From positions 1 through 10,892 of the forward strand of contig CACXHI010000086.1 in the NCBI GenBank assembly GCA_902767395.1: a DNA stretch of 10,892 nt, given 5' to 3'. This DNA is from Oscillospiraceae bacterium. GTDB lineage: Bacteria; Bacillota; Clostridia; Oscillospirales; Oscillospiraceae. Shown in pieces: positions 7,441-10,892 of this stretch; position 1 is the first letter of the stretch, and every line of letters begins with the position of its first letter. The notes below the pieces were generated by a model. That model was not told where the DNA came from. It did no database searches and saw only the letters and a program-made list of their open reading frames with translations. A program made the translations under genes and the position numbers.

Positions 7441-7896
7441 ATGACGCGGCTGCTCTATCTGCTCTGCCAATGGACGTGGGGCCTGCCGCAAAACCTGATC
7501 GGCGCGTTGATTTACCTGTGCTGCCGCCTCCGGGGCTGCCCGCACTTTCGTTATCAGGGTGCGCGGGCAGTGATCTGGCGGCAGCGCGCCGGTTCGATGT
7601 CAATGGGAAGCTTCCTGTTTCTGCATCCCGCGTGGACGCCGGAGGACAAGCTGCTGCTGGTCCATGAGTACGGCCATACGATTCAGTCGCTCTGCTTCGG
7701 CCCGCTCTATCTGCTGGCCGTGGGCCTGCCCTCGGTGATCTGGGCGGGAACCCCGGCGCTCAAGCGCCGCCGCCAGAGGCGACAGATCGGTTACTACGCC
7801 GTCTACCCCGAAAAGCAGGCGACGGCGCTGGGACTGCGCTTCGCCAAGACCGACGTGCCGAAGTTGCTCCCGCCAACGGGGGAGGCGGAACGGTAG
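7441..7896 (+). CDS. Small membrane protein with HEYGH zinc-metalloprotease-like motif
   Basis: A 151-residue protein that I do not assign to a named family. A mildly hydrophobic N-terminal stretch (about 14-30) is followed by HEYGH at 75-79, which fits the HExxH zinc motif. A hydrophobic segment at 83-103 (FGPLYLLAVGLPSVIWAG) comes next, then a basic patch KRRRQRRQ at 108-115. YPEKQA at 122-127 has E124 in a position that could be a third metal ligand, as in gluzincins with a downstream Glu. The pattern HEYGH, GPLYLL, GLPS and YPEK recalls small domains attached to some RHS-type proteins; this is from memory. The ATG begins one base after the ddh stop with no close ribosome binding site (a GGGGAGGAG lies about 20 bases upstream), suggesting translational coupling. 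The metal ligands are visible, but protease activity is inference. Confidence 0.7.
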   Translation: MTRLLYLLCQWTWGLPQNLIGALIYLCCRLRGCPHFRYQGARAVIWRQRAGSMSMGSFLFLHPAWTPEDKLLLVHEYGHTIQSLCFGPLYLLAVGLPSVIWAGTPALKRRRQRRQIGYYAVYPEKQATALGLRFAKTDVPKLLPPTGEAER

Positions 7897-7915
7897 AGAC
7901 CGGCGTTGCTTGTCC

Positions 7916-7934
7916 TGCATTCAGAACGAATGCA
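7916..7934. repeat. Short hairpin after the DAP operon
   Basis: TGCATTC, a 5-base loop and GAATGCA form a perfect 7-bp stem 20 bases after the last plus-strand gene. No U-run follows, so it is at best a weak or 3'-protective structure. Confidence 0.35.
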
Positions 7935-7961
7935 ATCTGCCGCAGGCAAATTCAACGAAGA

Positions 7962-7996
7962 AACAGGGAACGGGTAACAGGTAAGAAGTAACAGGT
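7962..7996 (+). repeat. Degenerate AACAGGK heptamer array (5 units)
   Basis: Five consecutive 7-base units read AACAGGG, AACGGGT, AACAGGT, AAGAAGT and AACAGGT. They match the two-unit tract at 3611-3624 in type and in plus-strand orientation. Both tracts are intergenic. Confidence 0.6.
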
Positions 7997-8010
7997 AGTA
8001 TTATGCCTGA

Positions 8011-8028
8011 TAGATTGAGCACAATCTA
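8011..8028. repeat. Perfect inverted repeat TAGATTG-AGCA-CAATCTA
   Basis: A 7-bp perfect stem with a 4-base loop lies in the convergent gap. It is followed by A-rich rather than T-rich sequence on the plus strand, so it is not a standard terminator. It could be an operator-like site or chance. Confidence 0.3.
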
Positions 8029-8076
8029 AGAAAAATGGGAACCGGGGAAAAGCGGTGACCTTTTCGCGCAAGAATT

Positions 8077-8109
8077 CGGCCCGTTCCCGCGGTTTGCGGG
8101 GACGGGCCG
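8077..8109. terminator. Hairpin between convergent genes, probable bidirectional terminator
   Basis: A 14-bp stem (8077-8090 with 8096-8109, one G-U pair) closes a 5-base loop 9 bases after the stop of the minus-strand M23 gene and downstream of the plus-strand DAP operon. The flanking U-tracts are weak on both strands (TTT on plus, AATTCTT on minus), so termination may be incomplete or factor-assisted. The rest of the 221-base gap holds only the small repeats listed separately. Confidence 0.6.
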
Positions 8110-8117
8110 TTTGCGGT

Positions 8118-8849
8118 TCAGTTCGGAAGATAGGCGCTCGGGTCTTGGGGGACGTTGTTTTTGTAGACGGCGAAATGCAGATGCGGCGCGCTGCCGACCT
8201 CTCCCAGCGCGGTCTTGCCGACGGTTCCGATCGTCTGCCCCGCCGCGACGTGATCCCCGGCCGCGACGGAGACCTCCTCCGCCAGATTCGCGTAATGGGT
8301 GACGAAGCCTGCGGCGTGCTCCACAGTCACGGTCTGCCCCAGCAGATCGTCCATGAAGACGGAAAGCACCGTGCCCTCCGCGACGGCGCGCACCTCGCTG
8401 CCCTCCGGGGCGGCAAGATCCATGCCTGCGTGCGTGCGCCAGTCCTTCGTCGTGGCGTTATAGGCCAGCTTGTCCATGCTGTAGCCCGTCACCACCGTTC
8501 CGTCCACGGGGCGGTAGAGCACCTCGCCCGGTCGGGCTGGCGTATCCTGCGCGGACACGGGCTGCTCCGTCGGGGTCAGAAGGTCGGTCTGCGCGTCGTC
8601 CTGCGGCGCGGTGCTCTTTCCGGGCTTCTTCCCGGTGCCGGTCGAGGGCCGGGCCGCGTCGGACGACTGAGGCAGGGTGGGCAAAACCGCTGCCTGCACC
8701 GCGTCCGGGGTGTTCGCCGCCTCGTCGTCCGTCCGCAGACTGCGGACAAAGAGCCAGCCGGAAACCGCCACCGCCGCCAAGCAGACCGTCAGCGCCAGAA
8801 GGTAGCCCTTTTCCCGCGCCATTGCTTTCAATTCCTGTTTCCATTTCAT
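8118..8849 (-). CDS. spoIIQ: Membrane-anchored M23 (LytM) peptidase, SpoIIQ-like
   Basis: A 243-residue protein with a short cytoplasmic N-terminus, one transmembrane helix at about 16-36, a low-complexity Pro/Thr/Ser/Asp linker (40-108) and an M23 domain (110-240). The zinc and catalytic residues look intact: H140 and D144 in HAGMD, H185 in THYANL and the HLH pair H223/H225 in APHLHF. SpoIIQ of Bacillus spans the engulfed forespore membrane and docks with SpoIIIAH. Its active site is degenerate there, whereas clostridial versions keep the residues, as here. The YSMDKLAY...DWRTHAGMDLAA segment and topology favour SpoIIQ over a general DD-endopeptidase, but no other sporulation gene is in view. 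The start is the ATG at 8849-8847, with GGAGGT 8 bases upstream. The gene converges with the DAP operon. Confidence 0.7.
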   Translation of the reverse strand: MKWKQELKAMAREKGYLLALTVCLAAVAVSGWLFVRSLRTDDEAANTPDAVQAAVLPTLPQSSDAARPSTGTGKKPGKSTAPQDDAQTDLLTPTEQPVSAQDTPARPGEVLYRPVDGTVVTGYSMDKLAYNATTKDWRTHAGMDLAAPEGSEVRAVAEGTVLSVFMDDLLGQTVTVEHAAGFVTHYANLAEEVSVAAGDHVAAGQTIGTVGKTALGEVGSAPHLHFAVYKNNVPQDPSAYLPN

Positions 8850-8868
8850 GCATATGCACCTCCGCTGA

Positions 8869-8918
8869 CAGTATGCCCGCTGGCGGAAAAATTATACAAA
8901 ACAGGAAAACGCAAACAA
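8869..8918 (-). promoter_or_regulatory. Overlapping candidate promoters of the M23/spoIIQ-like gene
   Basis: Reading the minus strand, a sigma-A-like candidate is TTGTTT (8918-8913), a 16-base spacer and TATAAT (8896-8891). Overlapping it is a forespore-like candidate, GTATA (8897-8893), which pairs with GGGCATACT (8878-8870, spacer 14, sigma-F-like) or with CATACTG (8875-8869, spacer 17, sigma-G-like). The forespore reading suits a spoIIQ gene, but its transcript would begin almost at the GGAGGT site. That makes the sigma-A reading at least as likely. Confidence 0.45.
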
Positions 8919-8958
8919 AAAACTGCGCAGGGCAGCGGCCACCGACCGCTGCCCTGCG
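8917..8958 (-). terminator. Intrinsic terminator of the lipoprotein gene
   Basis: A perfect 13-bp GC-rich stem (8958-8946 with 8938-8926, 7-base loop) is followed on the minus strand by a short CAG and TTTTTTGTTT. It lies about 38 bases after the lipoprotein stop at 8996. The U-run overlaps the candidate -35 of the next gene. Confidence 0.88.
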
Positions 8959-8995
8959 TACAGGGGGAACTGTTTTTTGATTCGTTCTGTTTGGA

Positions 8996-9664
8996 TCAGC
9001 GGACGAAGACCAGAGGCAGAAGGCTCTTGTAGTCGTCGAAGTCGGTCCCCTCGGAGACCTCGGTGATCTTCAGCTCGTTGCCGTTCAGCTCCACCACCAC
9101 GTAGTCGGCGGGGTTCTCCACGCTGCCCTCTTCGGTCAGATAGAGCTTGCCGTCGGCATAGCGGTAGGTGCCCTTGGAGGAGCTTTCCTTCAGATCCTTG
9201 AGCATCTCGTCGGTGTCCATCGCGCCGCCGAACTGCTCCATGAGCGAGTCCATGCTCTGACCGTTCTGCTCGAGGGCCTTCTGCACGTCCTCCTCGGACA
9301 TGCCGGACATCTCGGCAACCAGCTTGGGCATCATGTCGGTCAGCTTGGACATCATGCCTTCCACAGCGGCCTTGGCGGAAGCCTCGTCAATATAGAAGGA
9401 ATAGGTGTTATCCTCCTTGAGCTCCAGCACCATCAGCATGGACAGGCCTTCCATCATCTCCTTGAAGGAGTCGCCGAGCGACTCCAGACCGGCCATGTCT
9501 TCGGATTCCCCGGCGGCCGCCATGGCCTTCTGGAAATCCATTGTGTACTTCCATGTGCCGACAATGCCGTCGGCCGCGCCCTGCTTCGAGCCGGCGCAGG
9601 CGGTCAGAGAGACGATCAGCGTCAGAACCAGCGCGAGTGTCAGCAGCTTTGCAAGCTTCTTCAT
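8996..9664 (-). CDS. Methionine-rich lipoprotein, lipocalin-like ends
   Basis: A 222-residue predicted lipoprotein of unknown function. The signal peptide MKKLAKLLTLALVLTLIVS ends in the lipobox LTAC with C23 as the lipidated residue. The sequence has a GTW strand (IVGTWKYT, 34-41), a strand ELKEDNTYSFY near 81-91, and GTYRYADGKLYL (165-176) leading to a C-terminal beta region. That layout is seen in lipocalin-like extracytoplasmic proteins. Between the beta parts lie acidic, helical stretches (45-75 and 95-160) with many methionines; 18 of 222 residues are Met. AAAGGAAAG precedes the ATG. A perfect-consensus promoter lies just upstream and a strong terminator just downstream, so it is probably a highly expressed single-gene unit. 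Ligand and role are unknown. Confidence 0.82.
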   Translation of the reverse strand: MKKLAKLLTLALVLTLIVSLTACAGSKQGAADGIVGTWKYTMDFQKAMAAAGESEDMAGLESLGDSFKEMMEGLSMLMVLELKEDNTYSFYIDEASAKAAVEGMMSKLTDMMPKLVAEMSGMSEEDVQKALEQNGQSMDSLMEQFGGAMDTDEMLKDLKESSSKGTYRYADGKLYLTEEGSVENPADYVVVELNGNELKITEVSEGTDFDDYKSLLPLVFVR

Positions 9665-9706
9665 AAAAAAACTTTCCTTTCCCGTTTTGTTTTGGCAAAC
9701 GCCGAG

Positions 9707-10816
9707 TTAGATTATACCCGTTTTTTTGCCGTTGTCAATAGCTTCCAGCAGGTTTTTCATGGCTGGGGGCGAAATGTTGGGACGCAGCAGGGCCGTCAGG
9801 TTCTCCTCGCAGTGCTCAATCTCCCGGCTGAGCTGACGGAGGAACGGTCCCTGACCGGGCAGGGCCTGATCCATGGCAAGCCCCAGAAGGGTCATGCACA
9901 GGCTCCGCTCCACCCGCCCGCGCAGGTTGCCGTCGTCCAGCGCGTCGAGCCAGTATTTGTAGAGGCTGTACCAGAGCCAGCGGGCGTAGACCTCGGGGCA
10001 GTTTGTGTGCAGGAAGCCGTCCGGCAAGGCGTCGGCCTCCGCCAGCGCCAGAAAGCACTCCAGCGCGGCCTTCCACCCGGGCGACAGGATCTCCAGCGCG
10101 GCAAATTCCCTTGCCCAGCGCCAGTCTCGCCCCGTGCAGGATCGCGCGCCCTCCCGAAGCGGGCGGCGTCTGGCTGCTGCGCCTGTGCGCGTTGGGACGG
10201 TTTGCCACCGGCGGAGCAGCCGCCCGTAGTCGTGCGTCAGTCGCGCCTCCGGCGCGTCTTGGATGCGGCGCGCCAGATGCCAGACCAGCGCCAGCCGCCG
10301 TCCCAGCGGAAGCCCCTCCTGCGTCAAGAGCTCCAGCGCCAACGCTCTGCCACGGCGCAGACGGAGATAGGCTGCGGGGTCGAGGTCGTTGGGCACAACG
10401 GGCCCGTCGTCCTCCCATTCCTCCCACGCGGGCGGCGCGGCGGTGGCGGCGGCGTAGGCCGTGGGACAGCTCAGGCTGACCCCGTGCTCGGTCAGGCCGC
10501 CGAACTCACGGTGAAAGCGGGGGTAGTCCCGGCAGACGCGGCACAGGGCCTCATGGCCGAAATGCCGCTGCACGGCGCACAGCCCGTCCGGGTCGAGCAG
10601 AACGCAGACCCGGTTGGCGTCCTGCCGCAGCAGCGGCTCCGCGCCGGGCACGATCCCCGCCCGCACCCGTTCCCCGGCCTCGCCGGGGAGGGCCTCGTAG
10701 CACGCCAGCGTCTCGCTGTCCGGGACGATCTCCCAGCCCGCACGGCAGCAGCTGTCCGGGCAGGCTCCCGCCGCGCAGGAGAAGGCCCGGAAGCAGGCCG
10801 GCGCCAGATGCTTCAC
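9707..10816 (-). CDS. fliB: FliB-like cysteine-cluster protein (flagellin lysine N-methylase family)
   Basis: A 369-residue protein from a GTG start. The N-terminal third is a cysteine cluster: C8, C14, C19 and the pair C23-C24 in CPDSCCRAGWEI, then C71, C80, C92 and C95 in ALCRVCRDYPR, and C117. This pattern and order match the FliB/YkgJ-type family. FliB of Salmonella methylates surface lysines of flagellin, and an Fe-S cluster has been proposed for it. The C-terminal two thirds are alpha-helical with WLWYSLYKYWLDALDDG near the end. GTG is preferred over the upstream ATG at 10849 because it overlaps the preceding stop as GTGA, a coupled start; no ribosome binding site is close to either. 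No flagellin gene is in view, so the substrate is open. The call is to family, not proven activity. Confidence 0.78.
   Translation of the reverse strand: MKHLAPACFRAFSCAAGACPDSCCRAGWEIVPDSETLACYEALPGEAGERVRAGIVPGAEPLLRQDANRVCVLLDPDGLCAVQRHFGHEALCRVCRDYPRFHREFGGLTEHGVSLSCPTAYAAATAAPPAWEEWEDDGPVVPNDLDPAAYLRLRRGRALALELLTQEGLPLGRRLALVWHLARRIQDAPEARLTHDYGRLLRRWQTVPTRTGAAARRRPLREGARSCTGRDWRWAREFAALEILSPGWKAALECFLALAEADALPDGFLHTNCPEVYARWLWYSLYKYWLDALDDGNLRGRVERSLCMTLLGLAMDQALPGQGPFLRQLSREIEHCEENLTALLRPNISPPAMKNLLEAIDNGKKTGII
9711..9738 (-). promoter_or_regulatory. Perfect-consensus sigma-A promoter inside the end of the FliB-like gene
   Basis: On the minus strand TTGACA (9738-9733), a 16-base spacer and TATAAT (9716-9711) match both hexamers exactly. 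The whole promoter lies within the last coding codons of the upstream gene, whose stop is at 9709-9707. It should drive the lipoprotein gene with a leader of about 40 bases. Confidence 0.88.
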
Positions 10817-10892
10817 GGCTTTGCGATGTGCTTGAGCATCTGCACGCACATCTCCATATCCTCCACGGGAATGTACTCATAGCGTCCGTGGA
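10813..10892 (-). CDS. pepT: C-terminus of a peptidase T-like M20 aminopeptidase (partial)
   Basis: Only the last 25 codons are visible, reading HGRYEYIPVEDMEMCVQMLK and five more residues to a TGA at 10815-10813. The HGRYE motif followed by P-V-E-x-M-E and an amphipathic helix is the usual end of PepT/PepT-like tripeptidases; the His corresponds to a zinc ligand near the C-terminus. These are cytoplasmic dizinc enzymes that remove the N-terminal residue of tripeptides. The rest lies beyond the right edge. The stop overlaps the GTG of the FliB-like gene by 4 bases, so the two are co-transcribed and probably translationally coupled. Another M20 subfamily remains possible with so little sequence. 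Confidence 0.65.
   Translation of the reverse strand, partial: HGRYEYIPVEDMEMCVQMLKHIAKP

Noticed and set aside
9692..10882. A 396-codon plus-strand open frame at the right end
   Set aside because: It is antisense to the FliB-like gene, whose cysteine cluster and coupled start are specific.
1..10892. parS or Noc binding sites for the ParB-family protein
   Set aside because: No TGTTTCACGTGAAACA-like or ATTTCCCGGGAAAT-like sequence was seen by eye.

Overview
The window looks like a stretch of core chromosome from a GC-rich, endospore-forming gut-type Clostridia (Bacillota), most likely an Oscillospiraceae-like organism. The grounds are the high GC coding sequence with AT-rich promoters, strong GGAGG ribosome binding sites, a ParB/Noc-type protein, a SpoIIQ-like sporulation peptidase, a triple-SLH surface protein and an N-terminal module that resembles ones in gut clostridial 5'-nucleotidase-type surface proteins. 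Taxonomy is inferred from gene style only. I see no phage, IS element, CRISPR array, tRNA or rRNA.

Left part (1-3484, minus strand): the first 520 codons of the translational GTPase gene typA/bipA, cut by the window edge, with its own near-consensus promoter. Upstream of it lies a secreted 605-residue protein whose three S-layer-homology repeats seem to sit inside a split Ig-like domain. A 396-base divergent spacer (3485-3880) follows, holding short direct repeats but no gene.

Middle part (3881-7896, plus strand): a stand-alone ParB/Noc-family DNA-binding protein, then a promoter with a perfect -10, then a compact operon dapA-dapB-ddh. Together these turn aspartate semialdehyde plus pyruvate into meso-diaminopimelate, the last step being the one-enzyme dehydrogenase shortcut. 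The operon ends with a tightly coupled small membrane protein of 151 residues with a zinc-metalloprotease-like HEYGH motif, which I cannot assign to a named family.

Right part (8118-10892, minus strand, read right to left): the last 25 codons of a peptidase T-like M20 aminopeptidase overlap by 4 bases (GTGA) the start of a FliB-like cysteine-cluster protein. The 3' end of that gene contains a perfect-consensus promoter for a methionine-rich lipoprotein. The lipoprotein gene ends in a strong intrinsic terminator, whose U-tract overlaps the candidate -35 of the next gene, a membrane-anchored M23 peptidase resembling SpoIIQ. The two opposing transcription units converge on a 14-bp hairpin at 8077-8109.

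Most of the window is housekeeping. The items most worth a second look are the SLH-within-Ig architecture, the HEYGH protein at the end of the DAP operon, the FliB-like gene without visible flagellar context, and the promoter/terminator overlaps on the right.
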